Below the pieces are notes generated by a model. It saw only the letters and a program-made list of their open reading frames with translations, had not been told where the DNA came from and ran no database searches. This document shows positions 9,046 to 16,321 of a stretch of 64,000 nucleotides of DNA, in pieces. The DNA lies in the NCBI GenBank assembly GCA_963729815.1, contig CAVSPU010000002.1:62001-126000 (forward strand). Direction: 5' to 3'. The position numbers were made by a program, and so were the translations under genes. Numbering within the stretch: the stretch's first letter is position 1; every line of letters starts with the position of its first letter. The DNA comes from DAHUXN01 sp963729815 (GTDB taxonomy: Bacteria > Acidobacteriota > Terriglobia > Acidiferrales > UBA7541).

Positions 9046-9074
9046 AAGGGCCGGCTCACTGCGAGCCGGCCCTT
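9046..9074. terminator. Strong bidirectional terminator-like hairpin
   Basis: A perfect 12-bp stem (AAGGGCCGGCTC paired with its complement) with a 5-nt loop lies between the convergent small secreted protein and the PhzF gene. An A-run precedes it (about 9042-9047) and a short T-containing tail follows, so it could stop transcription from both sides. Confidence 0.75.
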
Positions 9075-9102
9075 CCGTTTCTGCCGCGAAAAATCCGCGC
9101 CG

Positions 9103-9984
9103 TTAGATTTCGATCTGGCCTTCGAAAATCATCACCGCTGTCCCGCTCACCCGCGGCACGAGCCTGCCTTTTTCGTTCGAAACATTCACGTGAATCTCGC
9201 TCGGCCTGCCCATCTCGACGCCCTGCTTGATCGACAAATCCTCGCCCGCTTTCATTTTCCCGTGCTGAACCAAATACGCGCCCAGCGACCCGCCCGCCGA
9301 GCCCGTCGCCGGATCCTCGATGATTTCCCACGGCAGCATTCCGCGCGCAAACGCCTTCCCGCGCCCGCCGAGCGCAAAGCAGTAGGCCATCGTGCTGTTC
9401 CCGTTGAGTGCGCGAAATAATTCGTGCATCTTCAGTTGAATTCGGCCGAGCGCTGCCTTCCCGCGCAGCGGCACCATCAAATTGAAAATTCCCGTCGACA
9501 CAGCTTCAATCGGCAGCTCCGAATCGATATCGCCCGGCTTCAGTCCCAGCGCTTCGGCCAGAGCGCCGCGCGAAATCTTCAGCGTTTTGAATTTCGCATC
9601 CTTCTGCGTCATCGTGACGCGCGCCGGCCGCCCGTCGTGAAACGTAATCTCGACCGGCAATATGCCTGCCCCGGTCTGCTGCTGGATTTGCACCGCTCCC
9701 TCCGATGCCGGAACCACGCCCAGTTCCGCAAGGAGAAACCAAGTCCCGATCACGGGATGCCCAGCGAGTGGGAGTTCGTGTGTCGTCGTGAATATTCGCA
9801 GCCGCGCCAGCGCGCGATTATTGGTCGGCCGCTGCACGAACACCGTCTCCGCCAGATTCATTTCGCGCGCCACGGCCTGCATTTGCGCCGCAGTCAATCC
9901 GTCGCCGTCCGTGACCACGGCGAGCGGATTTCCCGCGAAGGGTTTCGTCGTGAATACATCGAGTTGGTAAAGGCGTCGCTTCAA
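9103..9984 (-). CDS. PhzF family isomerase/epimerase
   Basis: A PhzF-like protein of 293 aa. It starts with RLYQLDVFTTKPFAGNPLAVV, contains the proposed catalytic Glu in NLAETVFV, and has HELPLAGHPVIGT and the second-half motif EDPATGSAGGSLGAYLV. These are hallmarks of the duplicated diaminopimelate-epimerase-like fold. Outside phenazine producers the family's substrates are mostly unknown, and no phenazine genes are nearby. It follows the cupin gene by 33 nt and is the last gene of the leftward run. Confidence 0.92.
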   Translation of the reverse strand: MKRRLYQLDVFTTKPFAGNPLAVVTDGDGLTAAQMQAVAREMNLAETVFVQRPTNNRALARLRIFTTTHELPLAGHPVIGTWFLLAELGVVPASEGAVQIQQQTGAGILPVEITFHDGRPARVTMTQKDAKFKTLKISRGALAEALGLKPGDIDSELPIEAVSTGIFNLMVPLRGKAALGRIQLKMHELFRALNGNSTMAYCFALGGRGKAFARGMLPWEIIEDPATGSAGGSLGAYLVQHGKMKAGEDLSIKQGVEMGRPSEIHVNVSNEKGRLVPRVSGTAVMIFEGQIEI

Positions 9985-10017
9985 TTTATCTCCGTGAACT
10001 TCTTCGGTCTTCCTTGC

Positions 10018-10377
10018 CTAAATGCGTTCCAATTCTGCCACGGTTCGCTCGTTGTGCGTATTGCCCGTATTCAGTGTCGTCTTCGGTTCGAGCAGGACAA
10101 TTTGGCACTCTTCATCCGCGACGGGCATGTGCTCCACGCCGCGCGGCACGATAATGAACTCGCCCGGGTTCACTTCAACATCGCGATTGCGAAATCGCAT
10201 GCGCAGCGTGCCTTTCACGACGAGAAACATTTCGTCTTCATTTTCATGATGGTGCCAAATAAATTCGCCGCGCAATTTGACAACCTTCACGTACGAATCG
10301 TTCAGCTCGCCGACAATTCTCGGATGCCACGCGTCGTCGAAGAGACTGAATTTCTCTTTCAGGTTCACTTTGTCCAT
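10018..10377 (-). CDS. Small cupin-domain protein
   Basis: A single-domain cupin of 119 aa. The metal-binding motifs are visible: FIWHHHENEDEMFLVVKG (cupin motif 1, His/His/Glu) and PRGVEHMPVA (motif 2, His). ATG 10377 has GGAGG eight bases upstream. Such proteins may be metal-dependent isomerases, dioxygenases or sugar-binding proteins; the sequence does not decide. It lies 52 nt downstream of the phosphohexomutase in the same direction. Confidence 0.88.
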   Translation of the reverse strand: MDKVNLKEKFSLFDDAWHPRIVGELNDSYVKVVKLRGEFIWHHHENEDEMFLVVKGTLRMRFRNRDVEVNPGEFIIVPRGVEHMPVADEECQIVLLEPKTTLNTGNTHNERTVAELERI

Positions 10378-10429
10378 GATTGGCCTCCGCGGCTAAAGGG
10401 CAAGACATGTCCGGTGAGTCAGATGCAGC

Positions 10430-11839
10430 TTAAAGCTTCCGCACCTTTGCGCAAACTTCTTCCAGCACGCGCGCGGTTGTTCTCGCATGCGCAGTTTCTG
10501 CGTACACGCGCAGCATGCGCTCCGTTCCCGACGCGCGCAGCAGCACCCACCCTGTTTCGCCGAGGTAAAGTTTCTGCCCATCCAAATTCTCGCGCCTCTC
10601 GACGGACCATTCCAGCACCTTCGTCACTTTCGCTGACCCGTAGTATGCGATGGCTTTTTCTTTTTGTCCTGCGCGCAACTCCAAATCCACGCGTCCATAG
10701 TGATGCTCGCCAAATTCCGCGTGCAGCATTTTCACCAGCTCGCCCAGCCGCTTCCCATGCCACGCCATCACTTCGGCCAGCAGCAGCGCGCTCACCGTCG
10801 CGTCGCGCTCCGGCACATGCAGCTTCGTCGCGAACCCGCCGCTTTCTTCCCCTCCCAGCAGGATGTCGCGCTCCAGCATCAGCTCGCAGATGTATTTGAA
10901 CCCGATCGGCGTCTCGAAGAGTTTTCTCCCGAATTTCCTCGCGATCTTGTCGATCATCTTCGTCGTGGAAAAAGTCTTTGCCACGTCGCCCGCGAGCTTC
11001 CGCGTGTCCGCGAGATGCCACAGCAGAATCGCGAAAATCTGATGCGGCGTGATGAACGTGCCGTCCGCGTCCACGGCTCCGAGCCGGTCACCATCGCCAT
11101 CCGCGGCAAATCCTGCGTCATATTCGCCGTCCTTCACCGCTTTTTGCAGCGCGGCGACATTCGGCAAAATCGGCTCCGGGTTCACGCCGCCAAACAGCGG
11201 GTCGCGCGTCCCGCGAATTTCGTCGCACACGATTCCGTGCCGCACGCAAAGGTCGTGCAGCAGCCCGCACGAAGCGCCGTGCATCGGATCGGCGACGAAC
11301 CGGAACTTCCGCGCGCGCAGTTTTTCCCAATCCACCAGTTTGTCGACTGCGTCCAGATACGGCGCGCGCACGTGCAACGGCTGAATCAAATCATTTCGCG
11401 CAGGCAACGGCGGCACGCTGTCCGCCAGCACGGCTTCCAATTCCTTTTCGATCTCCGCGACGATTCCCGGCAGCGCCGAGCTTCCGTAGCTCGCCTTGTA
11501 TTTCACGCCGTTCCATTTCGCCGGATTATGGCTCGCCGTAATCATGATTCCGCCCGCCGCGCCGCGCTGCCTCACGAGAAGCGAAATCGCCGGCGTCGGA
11601 CACGGCTCTTCCGAAAGCCATACCGGTATTCCCGCGGCCGACACTGCCTCCGCCGCCGCGCGCGCGAACATCGGGCCGCCGAATCGCGTGTCGTATCCCA
11701 CGATCACGCCGCTCCGCGATTTTTCCGCGCGCGCCACGTAACGCGCGATTGCCGTCGCCACTTTCCGCACGTTCGCGGCCGTAAAATCCTCGGCGATCAC
11801 GCCACGCCAGCCGTCGGTTCCAAAGTAGATTTTCGTCAC
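10430..11839 (-). CDS. Phosphoglucomutase/phosphomannomutase
   Basis: An alpha-D-phosphohexomutase of 469 aa that interconverts hexose 1- and 6-phosphates. It begins IYFGTDGWRGVIAEDF, carries the phosphoserine loop GIMITASHNPAKWNG, the Mg site FAADGDGDRLGAVD, the sugar-specificity loop GGEESGG, and the C-terminal phosphate loop RASGTERMLRVY. All four domains are present. With manC and manA just upstream on the same strand, phosphomannomutase activity (mannose-6-P to mannose-1-P) is the likely role here, though bifunctional use with glucose is possible. Confidence 0.93.
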   Translation of the reverse strand: MTKIYFGTDGWRGVIAEDFTAANVRKVATAIARYVARAEKSRSGVIVGYDTRFGGPMFARAAAEAVSAAGIPVWLSEEPCPTPAISLLVRQRGAAGGIMITASHNPAKWNGVKYKASYGSSALPGIVAEIEKELEAVLADSVPPLPARNDLIQPLHVRAPYLDAVDKLVDWEKLRARKFRFVADPMHGASCGLLHDLCVRHGIVCDEIRGTRDPLFGGVNPEPILPNVAALQKAVKDGEYDAGFAADGDGDRLGAVDADGTFITPHQIFAILLWHLADTRKLAGDVAKTFSTTKMIDKIARKFGRKLFETPIGFKYICELMLERDILLGGEESGGFATKLHVPERDATVSALLLAEVMAWHGKRLGELVKMLHAEFGEHHYGRVDLELRAGQKEKAIAYYGSAKVTKVLEWSVERRENLDGQKLYLGETGWVLLRASGTERMLRVYAETAHARTTARVLEEVCAKVRKL

Positions 11840-11936
11840 GGTCGAAAAGTATATGCGATACGTTGCCGTGCGGAAAGCTCCGCGCGATGAGGGTAACTCG
11901 GAAAGGGAGTCAGACGCGATTGCGGCGCCGCGCGGC

Positions 11937-13052
11937 CTATAGAAGCTCGCGCCGGTGCTTTTCTTCGAGCCATTTCACGGCCTTGCCCACGTCCTGCGCG
12001 CGCTCGCGCGGGCAAACGAGCAGCGCGTCGGCAGTTTCCACCACGATCAGGTCCCGCACGCCGATCGCCGCCACGAATTTCTTCGGGCTCCACAGAAAAT
12101 TCCCGCTGGCATCGAGCGCAAACGAATCGCCGGCCGTCACGTTTCCGCCTTTTTCCCGCGCCAGCAATTCGTAGACCGCCGCCCACGAACCAATGTCGCT
12201 CCAGCCGATGTTTGCAGCCGGAAGCACGAACACACGTTCGGTGCTTCCGCGCCTCGTCGCGGGCTCCATGATCGCGTAGTCGGCGGAGATATTCGTGAGT
12301 CGCGGATAGATTTCCTTGAGCGCCCGCGCGTAGCCCGGCGTGCCGATCGATTGTTGCAATTCGCCCAGCGCGTTCCACGTCCTCGGCAAATATTTCCGCA
12401 AGCACTCGAAAAATGTCGACACGCGCCAGAAAAACATTCCCGCATTCCAGAAATATCGCCTCGACTTGACATACTGTTGTGCGACCGCCGGCCCGGGCTT
12501 CTCTGTGAATCGCCGCACCGCGTACGCTGGAAAACCGCCCGGCCGCCCCGTGCTTCCGCCGCGCTCGATGTAACCAAACCCCGTCTCCGGGCGCGTCGGC
12601 GGAATTCCCAGCACGACTAAATTTCCCGATTTCCTCGCCAGCTCCATCGCCGCGCGCGCGATCCTTCGGTACCGCCCCACATCCGCGACGTAATGGTCCG
12701 CCGGCAGCACGGCCATAATCGCGTCGCCATGCGCCTGCGCGATATGGATCGCCGCGAGCCCGATCGCCGCCGCCGTGTTCCGACCCACCGGCTCGGCCAA
12801 AATCTGCTTGCGCGGCACGCGCGGCAGTTCGCGCTCCACCGCCGCGGCCTGCTCCTCGTTCGTCACTGCCCAAATCTGGCTCGGCTTGAAAAGCGGCGCC
12901 AGCCTGTCCACCGTCTCTCGCAGCATCGTTTTCGCGCTGACGATGTCTAGCAGTTGCTTCGGCGTGCGCGTCCGGCTTCGCGGCCAGAAACGCGTCCCGC
13001 GCCCTCCCGCCAGCAGCACCGCGCATACGTTCATGTTCTTGCGTTTTGGCAT
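11937..13052 (-). CDS. manC: Mannose-1-phosphate guanylyltransferase (GDP-mannose pyrophosphorylase)
   Basis: A nucleotidyltransferase of 371 aa that makes GDP-mannose from mannose-1-phosphate and GTP. The N-terminal signature is VLLAGGRGTRFWPRSR followed by PKQLLDI; the metal site is in MAVLPADHYV; the GDP-mannose family motifs FTEKP and WNAGMFFWR are present, as is IGWSDIGSW. It is the short form, lacking the C-terminal phosphomannose isomerase cupin, and a separate manA begins 20 nt upstream. The product probably feeds polysaccharide or glycan synthesis. Confidence 0.94.
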   Translation of the reverse strand: MPKRKNMNVCAVLLAGGRGTRFWPRSRTRTPKQLLDIVSAKTMLRETVDRLAPLFKPSQIWAVTNEEQAAAVERELPRVPRKQILAEPVGRNTAAAIGLAAIHIAQAHGDAIMAVLPADHYVADVGRYRRIARAAMELARKSGNLVVLGIPPTRPETGFGYIERGGSTGRPGGFPAYAVRRFTEKPGPAVAQQYVKSRRYFWNAGMFFWRVSTFFECLRKYLPRTWNALGELQQSIGTPGYARALKEIYPRLTNISADYAIMEPATRRGSTERVFVLPAANIGWSDIGSWAAVYELLAREKGGNVTAGDSFALDASGNFLWSPKKFVAAIGVRDLIVVETADALLVCPRERAQDVGKAVKWLEEKHRRELL

Positions 13053-13072
13053 TTCAAAATTTTCCCCGCCGC

Positions 13073-14062
13073 TCAGGATTTTCCCGGCGCGCTAACGCGC
13101 AGCAAAGTCGTCGGCTCTTCCGGTTCGAAGTAACAATCCTGCGACGCTCCCGGCACAAGCCACGCCTGCGCCGGAGCGTACTCCACGCTCGCATCTCCTC
13201 GTTCTGCGCGCAGCGTTCCGCGTCCCTCCAGCACGACGACCAATTCCATCCGGCCCTCTGGTTTCGCCGCTCGCTGCGGCCCTGCGAATGCCAATTTCAC
13301 GACTGAAAAATGTGGGCAGTCCACCAGAACGCTGATTCCATCATCGCCATCTTTGCGCTGCCCCAGCGCGACTTTGCCTCCCTGCTGTTTTCCAAATCGA
13401 ATTACGTCGAAAGCCTTCTCGACGTGCAACTCGCGCGGTTTTCCTTCCGCTGTCCGCCGGTTGTAATCAAACACGCGATACGTTATGTCCGAGTTCTCCT
13501 GAATCTCGCAAAGAACCATTCCCGGCCCAATCGTGTGCACTGTTCCGGCCGGCACGAAAACCGCATCGCCTGCCTGCACTTGAACTTTTTCGACGCAATC
13601 CTCCGCCGTGCCGTCCGCAATGGCGCGACGAAATTGCTCGCGAGTCACGTCGTGCTTCAATCCTACGCGCACTTCCGCCCCAGGCCGCGCCGAAATCACA
13701 TACCACATCTCCGTCTTTCCCACGCCGCCAGCGGCCGCTTCGTTTTTCGCCGCGTATTCGTCGTCCGGGTGGACTTGCACGGAAAGTTTGTCTTCTGGGA
13801 AGAGGAATTTCACAAGAAAAGGGAAGGGCCGGTCGCGCCACGCATTCTTCCCCGCCCATTCATCTTCCATCCGCGGCCACGCGTCGCCGAGTTTTTCGCC
13901 CGCGAACGGCCCATCCGCGAACCGGCATTCATTTCCCGTCAGCCACACTTCGCCGACCGGCTCACGCAGCGATTTTTTCTCGGGAAACAGAGGCGCGAGA
14001 TTTCGCGCCCCCCAGATGCGCGGAACGAATTGCGGTTCCAGCCGGGCCGGCCGCAGCGTCAC
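13073..14062 (-). CDS. manA: Mannose-6-phosphate isomerase, class I
   Basis: A type I phosphomannose isomerase of 329 aa, interconverting fructose-6-P and mannose-6-P. It starts with PQFVPRIWGARNL, and zinc ligands are in LSVQVHPDDEYA (Gln/His), GKTEMWYVI (Glu) and VPAGTVHTIG (His). The C-terminal cupin half ends with a PGASQDCYF-like segment. It lies between manC (20 nt downstream) and the aminotransferase (4 nt upstream), so co-transcription with both is very likely. With manC and the mutase it completes the route to GDP-mannose. Confidence 0.93.
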   Translation of the reverse strand: MTLRPARLEPQFVPRIWGARNLAPLFPEKKSLREPVGEVWLTGNECRFADGPFAGEKLGDAWPRMEDEWAGKNAWRDRPFPFLVKFLFPEDKLSVQVHPDDEYAAKNEAAAGGVGKTEMWYVISARPGAEVRVGLKHDVTREQFRRAIADGTAEDCVEKVQVQAGDAVFVPAGTVHTIGPGMVLCEIQENSDITYRVFDYNRRTAEGKPRELHVEKAFDVIRFGKQQGGKVALGQRKDGDDGISVLVDCPHFSVVKLAFAGPQRAAKPEGRMELVVVLEGRGTLRAERGDASVEYAPAQAWLVPGASQDCYFEPEEPTTLLRVSAPGKS

Positions 14063-14066
14063 ATGA

Positions 14067-15272
14067 TTATCCGTGATTCGCCGCGGAGGTCACCGCCGCC
14101 GTCTGAGCGCGAAAAAAAGTGTTGAGCCGCCGCAAGCCTTCTTCGATCGTCTGCATCGACGTCGCGTAGGAAATCCGCAGATAGCCCGGCGCGCCGAACG
14201 CTTCGCCGGGAATCACCACCACATGCGCTTGCTCGAGCAAATCCTTCGCCACCTGCAGCGTGTTCGCCGCTGTCGTCGCGCCCGCCACGTTCGGAAACAC
14301 ATAAAAACTTCCATCCGGCTCGTGGCACGTCACGCCAGGAATTTCCCGCAGCCCGGCGACGATTCGCGCGCGCCGCTTCGCGAATTCCCCGATCATGATT
14401 TGCACGCTGTCCATTCCGCCGCGGAACGCCTCGAGCGCCGCGTATTGCGCGATCGACGTGGGATTCGACGTCGACTGGCTCTGCAGCTTCAGCCCCGCGT
14501 CCGCGATCGCCTGCGGCGCCAGCGTGTAGCCCATGCGCCAGCCGGTCATCGCGAATGTCTTCGAGAGCGACCCGGAAATAATCACGTTCTCCTTCGCGCC
14601 CGGCAGGCTCGCAATCGAAAACGGCCTCGCCTTTCCGTAGACGAAATGCGAATAGCATTCATCCGAGAGCAGCATGACGTTGTGCTTTTTCGCCACTTCC
14701 AGAATTTTCGCGAATTCGTCCTCGGGAATCACCGCGCCGGTGGGGTTCGACGGCGAATTGATGATCATGATTTTCGTTTTCGGTGTGATGGCTCTTTCAA
14801 TCGCCGCGGCGCGCGAGATAAATCCATCCTTCGCATCCGTCTCCACGATCACCGGCTCGCCGTCCGCGCATTTCACCATTTCCGGATAGCTCACCCAATA
14901 GGGCGCGAGAATCACGACCTCATCGCCGGAATTGATCAGCGCGTGAATCGCATTGAAGAGCGAATGCTTTCCGCCTACGTTGATCACGCACTGTTTCGGC
15001 TCGTAGCTCGTGCCCAGGTATTTCGCGTGCCATTCCACCGCCGCTTGCCGCAGCGCCATGATTCCGCCCGCGGGCGTGTACTTCGTCTTGTTCTCGTCGA
15101 TCGCCCGGACCGCCGCGCGCTTGATGTGCTCCGGCGTCGGAAAATCCGGCTCGCCCGGCCCGAAATCCACCACGTCGATTCCGCGCGCCACAAGTTTTTC
15201 CTTCTCGTTCAGCACCGCCAGCGTCGCCGACGGCTCAATGCGTTTCACCCGCTCCGATAATTCCATATCCAC
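14067..15272 (-). CDS. Pyridoxal phosphate-dependent aminotransferase (aspartate aminotransferase family)
   Basis: A class I/II aminotransferase of 401 aa. Motifs: FGPGEPDFPTPEHIK for substrate contact, NVGGKHSLFNAI, the PLP-ring Asn in NSPSNPTGAV, LSDECYSHFVYG, and the Schiff-base Lys in SGSLSKTFAMTGWRMGY. The C-terminal Arg region reads GYLRISYATS. It fits the Ib aspartate aminotransferase group, which may also use prephenate; the sequence alone does not decide. Stop-to-start distance to manA is 4 nt. Confidence 0.92.
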   Translation of the reverse strand: MDMELSERVKRIEPSATLAVLNEKEKLVARGIDVVDFGPGEPDFPTPEHIKRAAVRAIDENKTKYTPAGGIMALRQAAVEWHAKYLGTSYEPKQCVINVGGKHSLFNAIHALINSGDEVVILAPYWVSYPEMVKCADGEPVIVETDAKDGFISRAAAIERAITPKTKIMIINSPSNPTGAVIPEDEFAKILEVAKKHNVMLLSDECYSHFVYGKARPFSIASLPGAKENVIISGSLSKTFAMTGWRMGYTLAPQAIADAGLKLQSQSTSNPTSIAQYAALEAFRGGMDSVQIMIGEFAKRRARIVAGLREIPGVTCHEPDGSFYVFPNVAGATTAANTLQVAKDLLEQAHVVVIPGEAFGAPGYLRISYATSMQTIEEGLRRLNTFFRAQTAAVTSAANHG

Positions 15273-15287
15273 GCTCCTGGCTCGAAT

Positions 15288-15791
15288 TCAGTTTACTTTT
15301 GCCTTCAATCGCTCTTCCACCACTCGCGGCACCAGATCCTTCACGGGCCCGTTCAACCGCGCGATTTCCCGCACCAGCCGCGAGCTCAAATAGCTGTATG
15401 CTTCCGCCGGCATCATGAACACCGTTTCAACCTTCGGCTCGATTTTCCGGTTCATCAACGCCATCTGCAACTCATATTCGTAATCCGAAATCGCGCGGAT
15501 TCCGCGCAGCACCACCTGCGCATTTTTCTGCCGCGCGTATTCCATCAGCAGCCCTTCGAAGACGTCCACTTCCACGTTCGGCCACGGCCGCGTCACTTCC
15601 CGCAGCATCTCCAGCCGCTCGCTCACCGCAAACAGCGGGTCCTTCTCCATGTTGCGCAGCACCGCGACGATCAGCCGGTCGAAAATCTTCGCCCCGCGCC
15701 CGATCAAATCCAGATGTCCATTGGTGACCGGGTCGAACGACCCCGGATAAATCGCCAGTACCGGCTTCCCTGCGGCAGTCACGGGCCGCAT
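15288..15791 (-). CDS. coaD: Phosphopantetheine adenylyltransferase
   Basis: CoaD transfers AMP from ATP to 4'-phosphopantetheine in CoA synthesis. The nucleotidyltransferase motif YPGSFDPVTNGHLDLI is near the N-terminus, VLRGIRAISDYEYE is the central motif and SYLSSRLVREIARL the C-terminal ATP loop. At 167 aa it carries about 10 extra N-terminal residues compared with most homologues. It is the first gene of the leftward run through the mannose genes and lies divergent to the STAS gene. Confidence 0.96.
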   Translation of the reverse strand: MRPVTAAGKPVLAIYPGSFDPVTNGHLDLIGRGAKIFDRLIVAVLRNMEKDPLFAVSERLEMLREVTRPWPNVEVDVFEGLLMEYARQKNAQVVLRGIRAISDYEYELQMALMNRKIEPKVETVFMMPAEAYSYLSSRLVREIARLNGPVKDLVPRVVEERLKAKVN

Positions 15792-15917
15792 TCTAACCTA
15801 GAATCCCGGCACTCGCTCCAAAATTCAGCCTGCGCGCACGCTTCTCTTCCCGAGAATTTATGCAGAATTAACCGGCTATTAACACTATGACGGGACATTC
15901 ACAATAGGCTGTCGCTC

Positions 15918-16268
15918 ATGCCAAATGAAACGCTGTCGGTCGAACGCTCTTCCGGCTCGCGCGAGAATCAGACCGTCCTGGCCTGCAAAGGCCCGTTCAC
16001 CATGCAGACGCTCTTCGCATTTCAAGGCGCCGTGCGCGAACTAAATGGCGCGGGCGCCGTTCTCGTCGACCTCACCCATGTTCCTTACATGGATTCCGCC
16101 GGCCTCGGCGCACTCGTTGGCGCGCATGTTTCCTCGCGCAAGGCAAATCGCAAACTCGTTCTCATCGGCGCTGGCGAGCGCATCACCGCGCTGATTCGTA
16201 TGTCCAATCTTGAGCAGTTTTTTCCCATGTACGCGTCCCGCGTCGACGCCGATTCCGCTTTAACCTAG
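15918..16268 (+). CDS. STAS-domain protein (anti-sigma factor antagonist type)
   Basis: A single STAS domain of 116 aa. The conserved helix-start segment DLTHVPYMDSAGLGALVGAH contains the DSxGL-type Ser that is the phosphorylation site in SpoIIAA/RsbV proteins. This suggests a partner-switching role with an unidentified anti-sigma kinase; none is visible in this window. It stands alone, facing the permease gene, with coaD divergent on the left. Confidence 0.88.
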   Translation: MPNETLSVERSSGSRENQTVLACKGPFTMQTLFAFQGAVRELNGAGAVLVDLTHVPYMDSAGLGALVGAHVSSRKANRKLVLIGAGERITALIRMSNLEQFFPMYASRVDADSALT

Positions 16269-16321
16269 CCTCTCCCTCGCCACACGTTTTTGTCATTTAT
16301 CGCTCGCCACTGACCCGTGCC

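Noticed and set aside
9103..9984. Phenazine biosynthesis function for the PhzF-like gene
   Set aside because: The family is broad and no other phenazine gene is in the window.
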